A stretch of DNA of 64,000 nucleotides from Roseiarcus sp963794655 (lineage in GTDB: Bacteria; Pseudomonadota; Alphaproteobacteria; Rhizobiales; Beijerinckiaceae). The notes under the pieces were generated by a model. That model had not been told where the DNA came from and did no database searches. It worked only from the letters and a program-made list of their open reading frames with translations. A program made the translations under genes and the position numbers. Positions 44,905-53,434 of this stretch are shown one piece after another. Location of the stretch: the NCBI GenBank assembly GCA_963794655.1, contig CAWCEV010000002.1, positions 155,102-219,101 of the forward strand, read 5' to 3'. How positions within the stretch are numbered: position 1 is the stretch's first letter; each line of letters opens with the position of its first letter.

Positions 44905-45924
44905 ATGAGTCCGAAGGTGCTGCTGTCCCGGCTGCCGGTCGACCCCTACATCGTGGCGATCGTCGGCATGGTCTGTCTGGCGTCTTTGCTGCCTGCGTAC
45001 GGCAGCGGCGCCATCGTCGCCCGATACGCCACGAATGCCGCTATCGCGCTGCTGTTTTTCCTACATGGGGCGCGGCTTTCAACCCAGGCGGCTTTCGCCG
45101 GCGCATCTCACTGGCGGCTGCACATCGTCGTGCTTGCGTCGACTTTCATTCTGTTTCCTGCGTTGGGCCTTGGCGCGAAGGCCCTGTTTCCAGGTCTGCT
45201 GACGCCGCCACTTTGGAGTGGCGTGATCTTGCTTTGCGCATTGCCTTCGACAGTCCAATCGTCGATCGCCTTTACCTCGATCGCTGGCGGTAACGTCCCG
45301 GCCGCGCTCTGCGCCGCGACCGCATCCAACCTTTTGGGCATGGGATTGACGCCGCTGCTGGTCGGGCTGCTGCTCGGCGCGCAGGCTGGCTTCTCGGCGC
45401 GTGGCGCCGGCGACATCGTCCTCCAGCTTCTGCTCCCCTTCGCCGCGGGCCAGCTTGCTCGGCCGTGGATGGGCGACTGGGCGCTGCGGCACAAGACGCT
45501 TCTTGGTCTGGTCGACCGCGGATCAATCCTGCTGGTCGTCTATGCCGCTTTCAGCGAGGGCGTCACCCAAGGCATCTGGCGTCAGCTGACCCTCGACGAT
45601 CTCGGGCAACTTGTGGCCCTCGACATCGCGGTGCTGGCGGCGGTGCTGGCCATCAACACTTATGGCAGCAGACTGTTGGGCTTCTCACGCGCCGATGAGG
45701 TGACGATCGTCTTCTGCGGCTCCAAGAAGAGCCTCGCGAGCGGTCTGCCGATGGCGACCGTGCTGCTCGCGGGCCAGTCGGTCGGTCTGATCGTGCTGCC
45801 GTTGATGCTATTCCACCTGATCCAGTTGATGGTGTGCGCCGTGTTAGCGAAGCGCTATGCCAACACCGACAGGCTCGCGGCGCGGCAGGCCCCCTACAGC
45901 GACGGCGCACGGGCGGTTCAGTAG
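44905..45924 (+). CDS. SBF-like (bile acid:sodium symporter family) transporter
   Basis: A 339-residue inner-membrane protein of ~10 helices, from IVAIVGMVCLASLLPAYGSG through IVLPLMLFHLIQLMVCAVLA. Family features are the RYATNAAIALLFFLHGARLS segment, ILLCALPSTVQSSIAFTSIA (crossover region) and VFCGSKKSLASGLPMATVLL. It belongs to the YfeH/SBF-like subgroup rather than true bile-acid carriers; the substrate is unknown. ATG 44905 is chosen by family length, and the upstream open frame derives from the resolvase relic. The dehydrogenase gene follows after 68 bp. Confidence 0.9.
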   Translation: MSPKVLLSRLPVDPYIVAIVGMVCLASLLPAYGSGAIVARYATNAAIALLFFLHGARLSTQAAFAGASHWRLHIVVLASTFILFPALGLGAKALFPGLLTPPLWSGVILLCALPSTVQSSIAFTSIAGGNVPAALCAATASNLLGMGLTPLLVGLLLGAQAGFSARGAGDIVLQLLLPFAAGQLARPWMGDWALRHKTLLGLVDRGSILLVVYAAFSEGVTQGIWRQLTLDDLGQLVALDIAVLAAVLAINTYGSRLLGFSRADEVTIVFCGSKKSLASGLPMATVLLAGQSVGLIVLPLMLFHLIQLMVCAVLAKRYANTDRLAARQAPYSDGARAVQ

Positions 45925-45992
45925 GTTTGATGCCTCGACGTGCGTTCCGGCGTGCGGCGATCAACCCCGGCAACCGTTGAAGGAGATGAGAT

Positions 45993-46970
45993 ATGAAAGT
46001 CGCGATCATCGGCGCCGGCGCAGTCGGATCGGCATGCGCAACCGCACTTGTCATGCGAGGATGCGCCCGCGAGATCGTCATCATCGATCGAACTCCAGCG
46101 AGAGCGATCGGTTTAGCTACGGACATTCGGTATGGCGCCACGCTTTCGCCCGTGGTCGATGTGCGCTCGGGCGACTATTCCGATCTAAAGGGCGCCGCGT
46201 TGGTGGTGATCACCGCCGGCGTGAATGAAAAAACCGGCGGTGCAACTGACCGCAACGACCCTGCGGGCCGTTTGCGTTTGCTCGACACCAACGTCGGCGT
46301 CTACGCGGATATTATTTCAAAGCTGAAAACGATCGAGCCTAGCGTCTTGGCGCTCGTCGTTACCGACCCGCCAGATCCGCTGACCGACGCGACGCGCCTC
46401 ATGGGCCACGATAAGGTTCTCAGCGCGGGAACTTACCTTGACAGCTTACGCTTTCGGTTTCACCTGGCGCGGCGGCTCGGGGTCAGCGCAAGCTCGGTCG
46501 TCGCGCACGTCTTGGGAGAGCATGGCACGTCCGAAGTGTTTGCGTGGTCGTCGGCCAGTGTTGCGGGCGTGCCGATTTCCGTGCTGCTGTCGCGGCTGCC
46601 TAACCAAGACCCACAAAAATTCCAGAGCGAGGTCGAAAACGAGGTCCGCTACGCGAACATATCCATCATTGAGGGCATCGGCGCCAGCCAGCACGGAATC
46701 GGCATGGTGACCGCACGCATCGTCGAGATCATTGCGCGCGATGAGAGGATCGTCATTCCGATCGGCTGCTACAACCCCAAATATGGAGTGACGCTGTCCC
46801 TGCCGAGCGTTGTTGGTCGAGAGGGTGTGCTTGAGGTTATTGAGCCGGAGCTGGCTGCCGACGAGCGAGAGAAGCTGGCCCGTAGCGCCGACAGACTGAA
46901 AGCAGCGCTCGGCCGAATCCTTCTCGCTCAAACTGAGATGCCGCTTGGCGGAAGCGGAGCGGCGCGATAG
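45993..46970 (+). CDS. Lactate/malate dehydrogenase family protein
   Basis: A 325-residue NAD-dependent 2-hydroxyacid dehydrogenase of the LDH/MDH fold. ATG has GAAGGAGATGAG upstream. The Rossmann motif is IIGAGAVGSACATAL; LDSLRFRF gives the substrate-binding Arg and the Asp partner; the catalytic His is in GEHGTSEVFAWS. Odd features: the usual NPVD motif reads DPPD (TDPPDPLTD), replacing the substrate-binding Asn with Asp, and the substrate loop is EKTGGATDRND rather than the standard QKPGETR type. Function may therefore differ from classical LDH. Possibly in one transcript with the transporter upstream. Confidence 0.88.
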   Translation: MKVAIIGAGAVGSACATALVMRGCAREIVIIDRTPARAIGLATDIRYGATLSPVVDVRSGDYSDLKGAALVVITAGVNEKTGGATDRNDPAGRLRLLDTNVGVYADIISKLKTIEPSVLALVVTDPPDPLTDATRLMGHDKVLSAGTYLDSLRFRFHLARRLGVSASSVVAHVLGEHGTSEVFAWSSASVAGVPISVLLSRLPNQDPQKFQSEVENEVRYANISIIEGIGASQHGIGMVTARIVEIIARDERIVIPIGCYNPKYGVTLSLPSVVGREGVLEVIEPELAADEREKLARSADRLKAALGRILLAQTEMPLGGSGAAR

Positions 46971-47029
46971 CGAGATGCCGAAGGACATCAAAGGAGATTG
47001 GCGCGGGCAGAATGCTATACGCTCGGCAC

Positions 47030-47345
47030 GCAAGCCTATCCCTAACCGAAGAGGGGCAGAGCCTGTTCGCACGAGCCCAGCGCATCTGGGCCGAAGTTGA
47101 TGAGGCTGAAGCGGAGTTGAGGGGCGGCCGCGCCGAACCGGAAGGCGTCTTGCGGGGGAGCGCCCCGCACGCGTTGGGCCGTCCCATGTCAGTCCGGTCT
47201 GCCGCGATCTTGTCCGGGCCTCTCCAAAGATCTCGGTCGACCTCATTCTCACCGATCGGTTCGTGGAGCTGATCGATGAGCGGATGGACGTTGTTGTTCG
47301 GATCGGCGTTCTGAGGGACTCCGACCTTGTGCTGAACTGGCCTCG
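47030..47345 (+). pseudogene. LysR fragment duplicated from 40613-40930
   Basis: The sequence LSLTEEGQSLFARAQRIWAE continues like the LysR gene at 40450 (LALTEEGQHLFERAQRILAE). After a shift near 47185 the other frame carries ELIDERMDVVVRIGVLRDSD. The DNA-binding head and the C-terminal half are missing. By eye roughly 88-90% of bases agree with 40613-40930, so the copy is fairly recent. Not functional. Confidence 0.85.
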
Positions 47346-47854
47346 ACAGACCCGCTTCAGCGGCGAGACCAGCCACACTTCTTGGATTCCACTGTGTCCC
47401 CTTCTTGGTTTGTGTGACCGCTTAACCTCGATTCGGGGACGTCGCCTCAAATCTCAAATCCGCAAAAAAGCGGCCATTCACCAGCATATCACGATTGGGA
47501 AGGCTCAACGGGAGCATACGAAGTTCGTATCAGTTTGCTGAGCGAGTTCCGGGAGCTTCCACGATCCACACAAGATGGCCAGCGTAAACGAAGGTATGGC
47601 CCACCCTACCAATGAGCGCGTTCAAAACAACATCGGTATACTAGAGCCTCTGCGGTGATCAGAATAGATTGGTCTCAGGAGCTCGCGGGAGAGCTTCCAG
47701 CATTTCCTGCCTTACTCAGTGAAGAGAAAAATATCGCCATAACCTCGAGACGATCCCCTAGGTTGATGATTTCGGTTGAGCCCACAGTGATGATCGCTGC
47801 GGCATTCTTGCGAGGGCTATTCCTCTACCTGATTAGCGAGACGCCGGAGTGAAC
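47346..47854. other. Intergenic region, no gene seen
   Basis: 509 bp following the LysR relic. It is AT-richer than average around 47440-47800 and has no recognisable coding frame. It may hold the promoter of the following gene. Confidence 0.45.
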
Positions 47855-48670
47855 ATGACCACGAGCATGGGTACGCCATCGAGGAATCTGAAGATGTTCG
47901 ATCGTGTTGTCGCTGTGGACGCAGTCTCGCTTTTGATAGGGCCGTCGCGCGGTGGTCGTCGGCTGACGAATCTGGCAACGCGTCTGCGTCCAATCTTTCG
48001 GCTGGTCCTAGCCGCGTCAATTCTGGCGGCGACGCTCGTAGACCCCGCTCACGCCCAGGGCAGCCCGGTCTATCTCGTCACCTATGTCAGCGTCATGCCA
48101 AATGAAGTTGCTTCAGGCGCGACGCTGCTCGAGCGCTACCGCGACGCGAGTCGCAAGGAGGCCGGCAACCAGCGCCTGGGCGTGCTGCGAGAAACGACGC
48201 GCCCGAATCGCTTCGCGATCCTGGAGGTCTGGAAAGATGACGCCGGGTTCATGGCCCACGACAAAGCCGCGAGCACCTTGCACTTCCGCAACGAACTCGA
48301 AAAGATTCTGATTGCGCCCCGCGACGAACGCGTCAGCAGCGGCATTTATGGCCGCCCGGTAAATGGCGCGGATCGACCGGGCGCAATCTATGTCCTGACC
48401 CACGTCGACGTCTTTCCGCAGTACGAGGTCGACTGCCTGGCGTTGCTCGACACAATGAGCATCGACACCTCCCGGGACGATGGCAATATCGGCTACGAAG
48501 TGCTTCCGGAGGCGGATCACCCGAACCACTTCACAGTCATCGAGGAGTGGACGACAAACAGGTCCCGCGATGCCCATCTCATGGCGGCTCACACGCGCGC
48601 ATTTCGCGAACGGCTCTTGCCTATGGAAGGCTCGCTCTATGACGCGCGGTTATACAACGAGGTGGACTGA
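47855..48670 (+). CDS. Exported protein with two ABM-type domains
   Basis: A 271-residue protein. A hydrophobic segment (FRLVLAASILAATLVDPAHA) around 50-70 looks like a signal or anchor after a long N-terminal tail. Two antibiotic-biosynthesis-monooxygenase-like ferredoxin folds follow: VYLVTYVSVMPNEVASGATL with NRFAILEVWKDDAGFMAHDK, and AIYVLTHVDVFPQYEVDCLA with NHFTVIEEWTTNRSRDAHLM. Such domains often act on quinone-like molecules or serve as dimerisation folds. The start is uncertain (GTG 47849, ATG 47855 or ATG 47867). Confidence 0.75.
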   Translation: MTTSMGTPSRNLKMFDRVVAVDAVSLLIGPSRGGRRLTNLATRLRPIFRLVLAASILAATLVDPAHAQGSPVYLVTYVSVMPNEVASGATLLERYRDASRKEAGNQRLGVLRETTRPNRFAILEVWKDDAGFMAHDKAASTLHFRNELEKILIAPRDERVSSGIYGRPVNGADRPGAIYVLTHVDVFPQYEVDCLALLDTMSIDTSRDDGNIGYEVLPEADHPNHFTVIEEWTTNRSRDAHLMAAHTRAFRERLLPMEGSLYDARLYNEVD

Positions 48671-49224
48671 CTGTTCTGCGATGTTCGCATCCGGCTTGCA
48701 GACGCCACTGCTACAGGGTGTGCAAGCATTGCCGCTCGCCACCGGGCGCCGGGGTTGAACCTCGATCGCCTCACGCAGCGCGACGCCGAGACGTCTCACG
48801 CTGGAAAGGCCCGGTATTCCCCGATCGTCGTTTTACCGTTGGTATGATCGGCATCGGCGCGGCAGACCCGAAGGCTCGCCGATTGCCCTTCACGGCCGGA
48901 TCCGATTTGGAACCGCGTCCGGAGGCTATCCGCGGTCAGATTGTCGACGTGGCGCTGGATGAACCCGAACTCAGCCGCGGGAGCCGCGTCGACGCGGGGA
49001 ATCCACCAGAGTCGGCAGGGGCTTACGCGGACTATCAGGTTCCGGCACCCCGACAAATTTGTTTATTGCCGCATATCGCCGACATGTTTAGGGCGGCGTT
49101 GGAATTTGTGGGCGGGAGTGCTAGCCGCCGAGCGAATTCACTCGCCGTCACCCCTCCCACAAGCTCGTGCAGGCACGCTGTGGGCGATGGGGTCGGCGCT
49201 CGACCATACTCATGAGGAGCGTAG
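48671..49224. other. Intergenic region, no gene seen
   Basis: 554 bp. Open frames exist but none has family similarity. GAGGAG at 49212-49217 serves as ribosome site of the LuxR gene that follows. Confidence 0.45.
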
Positions 49225-49985
49225 ATGCGAAGCATGATGAATATTGACTCGGCGGCGATCCGGCTGACGGACACAATTCTTGGCCAAGACGAACCAGATC
49301 TCGAACAGGCGCTGAAGGCGATCGCCGTCCAACATCGAGGTGCTGCATATCGCGTATGTTCCGTTGTGTTCGCAGAAAAGTCGAGGACGCGAACCTGCTG
49401 AGCGCGATTTGTACGTATCCGGTTGCGTGGCAAGCGCGCTATTTCAAGAAACAATATGCCATAATCGATCCGGTCATTGCTCGGGGAAGCGAGGCAGTTC
49501 TGCCATTTGACTGGGATGAATTGGCCAAGGATGACCCAGCCGTTCGAGCATTTTTTGAGGATGCGGCTGATCATGATGTGGGTCGCAATGGGTTGTCGAT
49601 TCCGATTCGAAACCGCAAGGGAGTCCGTTCTTTGGTTTCCTTCACGAGCAATCATTCGAAGGACGATTGGGCTCGGTATAAATCGCGAAATATGATAAAG
49701 TTACAGCCGATGGCTGTTTTGATCAACTCGGCCGCGGGCATCAATTTCAAACTGACGCCGGAGCCGGTCGAACTGTCGAAAAGAGAGGAGGAGTGTCTGA
49801 TCTGGGCGGCGCGAGGTAAGACTTACCACGACATTGCCGGGATTCTGAATCTGTCATTCGCCAGCGTCAAAACGTATCTGGATACGGCGCGCCACAAATT
49901 GAGCTGCATAAATTTGACGCACGCAGTCGCGGTCGCTATCGCCACCGAGGTCATACCAGCAAAAGCCCTGAGACAGCCGTGTTGA
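49225..49985 (+). pseudogene. LuxR-type quorum-sensing regulator with frameshift
   Basis: Begins at ATG 49225 after GAGGAG. The first frame encodes ~50 residues (DEPDLEQALKAIAVQHRGAA, then YRVCSVVFAEKS) and stops at 49401. The family sequence continues in the next frame from ~49380: EDANLLSAICTYPVAWQARY and so on to 49985. The likely cause is a one-base loss in the A-run 49376-49379. The autoinducer-binding residues (Trp and Tyr of WQARY, Asp-Pro of IIDPV, Trp of FDWDEL) and the HTH (LSKREEECLIWAARGKTYHD) are intact. No luxI gene is present. It borders the conjugation module, whose transfer such regulators often control. Confidence 0.8.
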
Positions 49986-50234
49986 CCCGGCGCATCGCGG
50001 GCGGCCTTGCGCGCCGTCCTTGTCGGACTTGCCTTCCAAGCTGACGGTGCGGGCGGTTCTCGAAATGAGCTATGATACCGACGGCGAAAGGCTTCGCCGC
50101 CGATGGGGGCGGCGGAGGGACTGCCAGCTTTCGCGCGCTGGCGCTTTGATCGTTGCCGCCCTCCTAGAAGAGAACAAGACTCCTGCAGCCACGTTGTTCC
50201 GCCGCACCGCCGAGCCGCCACTTGTCCCGCGGTG

Positions 50235-50383
50235 CGCGCGGCGTTCAGGGGCTCAGCCAGGTCGGAGAGCAGGTCGTCGATCACTCGCTTAAGGGTCTAG
50301 CCGACGACCACCGTCCGACCCAGCTTCCCCGGTCCGGGTCATCGTCAACCGGGACCTGATGCTTTATCCTTGCGCGGGCTGAA
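50235..50383 (+). pseudogene. Inverted relic of the trbI 3' end
   Basis: The plus strand encodes GLSQVGEQVVDHSLKG and, in another frame, TTTVRPSFP and RVIVNRDLMLYPC, which match the C-terminus of TrbI (GFSQVGEQVVGRSLNV; ITIRPGFPVRVLVTHDLVL). The intact trbI at 52244-53434 is on the opposite strand. It is a degraded copy with at least one frameshift. Confidence 0.75.
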
Positions 50384-50387
50384 GGTG

Positions 50388-50605
50388 CGAACGACGGCCA
50401 AACTCAAGCTCGGCGCAATCGGAGACCTGAAACCGGTCCGGCTCAAAATCGAGCTGTTTACGGCGAGACCGAGACCCGCTTACGCCGAAGTCCGACGCGC
50501 GAAATAGCGCAAGGGACGATTGAGCCCGCCAAACTGATCGCGCCAATGCTCGGTCGCTTCATGGCGAGCGATCGCGCCTTCGCCAGGGCCAGGCGGATCA
50601 CTTAG
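50388..50605 (+). pseudogene. Inverted relic of the DUF2274 gene
   Basis: It directly follows the trbI relic in the same orientation. TAKLKLGAIGDLKPVRLKIE matches MAKLKLGAIEDDKPVRLTIE at 52233; later EPAKLIAPMLGRFMASDRAF appears in another frame. Stops and frameshifts interrupt it. Its end meets the end of the convergent LysR gene. Confidence 0.75.
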
Positions 50606-51577
50606 GCGTTGGGGACTGGCAACAGATAACGCTCGCCGAGGATCCTGAGGATGCTCGCGAGGGCCGGATTTTGATTGTCCGCCCGCCAATGCGCGGAATA
50701 GCCGATGCGGGCGGGTTCGGCGCCGTCGCGCAGCTCGCGATAGATCACACCGGGGAAACTGGCGCCGGCGCAGGCCTCGGTCAGCACGGTGACCCCGAAG
50801 CCGGCGCCGACCAAATTCTTGAGGTTCGCAAGACCAGCGCGATGGCGCACAATCCTTGGGCGATCGCCCGGTGAGGTCAACCTTCGCAATCAGGAGGTCA
50901 CACAGCTCTGGACCCGGATCCCGCCGGCTGAGAAGGATCTTCTCCTCCCGCAAATCGATCCAATGCACAGGTTCCCGCTCGGCGAGGGGATGACCTTCAG
51001 GCACCCCGACGAGAATGCGCTCGCTCCACAGCGACATTGTTTTCGATTCCGGCAGCGCCGTGGCCCCCGGAATAATCGCAATGTCTACCACTCCGTTTCG
51101 TAGCGCTGTGACGAGCCGGGAGCGCGAGCTCTCGAACATTTCGAGCTCGAGCTGCGGAAACCGCTGGGAAACGTCGATCAGCGTAGCGCGAAGATTCCCG
51201 GCGGCGAGGGACGTGTAGAACCCGACCGTAAGCCTGCCGGCCTCGCCGCGGCCCGTGCTCTGCGTTCTCGCCGCGAGCGCTTCCACCTGCTCCAAAATTG
51301 AGCGCGCGCTGCGGAGGAACTGACGGCCCCCTTGGGTTGCTCGAACGCCTCCGCTCGACCTTTCGAACACGGCCATGCCGATCAATTCTTCGAGCTGACG
51401 GACACAACGGCTGAGCGTCGACTGCCGAAGGAGCAAGGCTTCCGCGGCGCGACGAAAGCTACCATAATCCTCAGCTGCGAGAGCGTAGCCCAGATTCTGA
51501 ATGGAAAAAGCGGGCGACGGTCTTCGAAAAGAGGCGTGTAAAGTTCCTACATCAACTTCATCGCACTCGCCCAACAC
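50604..51577 (-). pseudogene. LysR regulator of the trb region, frameshifted
   Basis: A LysR-type gene of the kind found convergent to trbI/DUF2274 in alphaproteobacterial conjugation modules. The first frame encodes the HTH (NLGYALAAEDYGSFRRAAEA, then LLRQSTLSRCVRQLEELIGM) and the effector domain up to ILLSRRDPGPELCDLLIAK. Near 50875-50890 it shifts: the family sequence continues as DRPRIVRHRAGLANLKNLVG and ends GERYLLPVPNA at 50604. About 95 C-terminal residues are lost from the main frame. A fragment of a second copy in opposite orientation is at 51838-52018. Confidence 0.8.
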
Positions 51578-51837
51578 GATTAACTCCTAGTCAGTTATCC
51601 CTTGGCATAACCGGGATTACTTCGGAATCACTGGTTGGATCTTGCTCGCACGGGCGCCTCGATCGGCCAACCCTCCAATGTGTGGGGGCTGGTACAACCG
51701 CTACGCCATTATTTCACGTTGGCTGTGCCGGCCCGCTCAAATGCCGGCGGCGTCGCCAGCTGTCTCCATCCGGCGGATCAACGGATAGGGCGTCATGTCG
51801 ACGTCGAAACGCCAAGGCCGCCCTCCCGGCAACAGCG

Positions 51838-52018
51838 CTCGAAAACATCCTTCAGGGACTTTGCGCGATCTGCGGTGCTTCCTTCGAAGGCCTCGTCGCG
51901 GAGCCAGCTCGGCTCGCCTATTCCGCCCATTGGAGAGCGGACAACGAAAACCCCGCCCTGGCGAGTTTCCTCAAGAGTTCTGGGCGAGCGCTATCCCTTG
52001 CCGACCGTCGGCGGTTGA
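51838..52018 (+). pseudogene. Second LysR C-terminal relic
   Basis: The frame GASFEGLVAEPARLAYSAHW, then RADNENPALASFLK, matches the end of the LysR at 50604 (ARIGYSAHWRADNQNPALAS). After a shift near 51975, RVLGERYPLPTVGG ends at 52018. The DNA-binding and most effector parts are gone. It overlaps the 3' end of the intact DUF2274 gene on the other strand by ~28 bp. Confidence 0.7.
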
Positions 52019-52233
52019 CCCGAGCGCCGCGTCTTCGCAAACGCCCGGTCCGTCGCCATGAACCGCGCCAGCATGGGCGCAATGAGTTTGGCGGGCTCGA
52101 GAGCTTCCCGGGCCGTCTCACGTGCGAGCGCCTGGGAATAGGCGACGAGATCGCGATGCAGCGCCGCCGGCAGCTCGATCGTCAACCTCACCGGCTTGTC
52201 GTCTTCGATCGCGCCGAGTTTCAGCTTCGCCAT
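51991..52233 (-). CDS. DUF2274 protein of the trb operon
   Basis: An 80-residue protein. ATG 52233 has AGAGG upstream and overlaps the end of trbI by ~10 bp counted from its stop region. The sequence MAKLKLGAIEDDKPVRLTIE with LPAALHRDLVAYSQALARET resembles a short ribbon-helix-helix-like DUF2274 protein regularly found after trbI. The role in conjugation is not established. It appears intact, unlike its mirrored relic at 50388. Confidence 0.85.
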   Translation of the reverse strand: MAKLKLGAIEDDKPVRLTIELPAALHRDLVAYSQALARETAREALEPAKLIAPMLARFMATDRAFAKTRRSGQPPTVGKG

Positions 52234-52243
52234 GACCGCCTCT

Positions 52244-53434
52244 TCAACTTGGGTAGGGTTCGAGCACGAGGTCATGAGTGACCAGAACGCGGACCGGGAA
52301 TCCCGGCCGGATGGTGATGGTCGGCTGAACGTTCAGGGAGCGTCCGACGACCTGCTCGCCGACCTGGCTGAATCCTTGCGACGAGCCCTGACGAAGGGCC
52401 TGCACAAGCGCATTCTCGTTGTTGTTGGCGCCGGCTTCGGACCCAATACTGAGAAGCGTCGTCAGGATCGCCGCCTCGAACAGCATGCCCCAGTGATTGT
52501 CGACCTGGTCTTCAAGGCCGGCGTAGCCCTCGGGGTCCGTGCCGGGCTGACGCTCGAGAACGATCGAGCGCCCGTTCGGCATGATCAGACGATTCCAGAC
52601 GAGGAGGGCGCGTGACTGGCCGAAGGCGACCTGTGCGTCGTACTGGCCGATGAGTCGTGCGCCCTGTGGGATCAGAAGGATCTTGCCGGTCGGAGTGTCG
52701 TAGACATCTTCGGTCACTTGGGCAGTGACCTCGCCCGGAAGATCGGAACGCAGTCCGGTGATCAGCGCCGCCGGGATCACCGAGCCTGCTTGCAGAACAT
52801 AGGGGCTCGCGGCCGGCTGCACCCGATCGGGACTGGTGGTGCGGCGATCAACATTTCCATTCATGAAGGCAAGCTTATGGTCCTGCGAAACCGGATCCGG
52901 CGCTGCCGCCGCCGGTGTCGTGGACGGTGTCGCTCCCGCGGCAACGGCTGGCAGCGTGGGGGCCACCGCGCCGACGTCCTGGCGGAGGTTGGTCGTCGCG
53001 AAGAGATGGCTTGTGAGCGCCGCCTCTTGTTCCTGGGCGGCCCGCTGTTCTTCTGCATTGGATGCCGACATCGGCATCGCCGGCGCCGGCGCCCCGGCAT
53101 TGAGGATGGGCCTGCCGAGGTCGCCCGGCAGCGGCGGGCCAAGCTGTGGAACGCTCCGCGGCAGCTCGCCATAGTTACGTGGCAGACTGGCGAGCCCGTC
53201 CGGCGTCGTGCGGTTGTCGGTGTTATAGAGTTCGGGGCCGGTCGTCCGCCGCTGCGGCTGCAAGGCGAAGAACAGGGCGACGCTGATCCCGGCGGCTGCG
53301 ACGACGCCAAGACCAACGAGCACCCTGCGGGATAGACGCATCACCGGAGCGCGCTTTGGCCGCAGCCGCATTTCCTGGGGAGGCCGGGCGGCGCTTTCAG
53401 GCTTGGCTGCTTCCTCTTGAGGCGCGTCGGTCAC
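52244..53434 (-). CDS. trbI: Conjugal transfer protein TrbI (VirB10-like)
   Basis: A 396-residue energy-sensing scaffold of the mating-pair formation system spanning inner and outer membranes. A cytoplasmic Pro/Arg-rich tail is followed by a TM helix (RRVLVGLGVVAAAGISVALF, ~35-58), a Pro-rich periplasmic linker, and the C-terminal VirB10 domain with VLQAGSVIPAALITGLRSDL, GTDPEGYAGLEDQVDNHWGM and VEQV-like end motif VGEQVVGRSLN. The start overlaps the trbG stop (ATGA). Intact. Confidence 0.95.
   Translation of the reverse strand: MTDAPQEEAAKPESAARPPQEMRLRPKRAPVMRLSRRVLVGLGVVAAAGISVALFFALQPQRRTTGPELYNTDNRTTPDGLASLPRNYGELPRSVPQLGPPLPGDLGRPILNAGAPAPAMPMSASNAEEQRAAQEQEAALTSHLFATTNLRQDVGAVAPTLPAVAAGATPSTTPAAAAPDPVSQDHKLAFMNGNVDRRTTSPDRVQPAASPYVLQAGSVIPAALITGLRSDLPGEVTAQVTEDVYDTPTGKILLIPQGARLIGQYDAQVAFGQSRALLVWNRLIMPNGRSIVLERQPGTDPEGYAGLEDQVDNHWGMLFEAAILTTLLSIGSEAGANNNENALVQALRQGSSQGFSQVGEQVVGRSLNVQPTITIRPGFPVRVLVTHDLVLEPYPS

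Larger units (their letters stand above)
50235..53434. repeat. Imperfect inverted duplication trbI-DUF2274-LysR
   Basis: Left arm: trbI relic (+), DUF2274 relic (+), LysR (-). Right arm: LysR relic (+), DUF2274 (-), trbI (-). The arms are mirror images around ~51,700 and have diverged. The arrangement implies that two copies of the same end of a conjugation module once met head to head, for example by insertion of a second element or by recombination. Confidence 0.7.
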
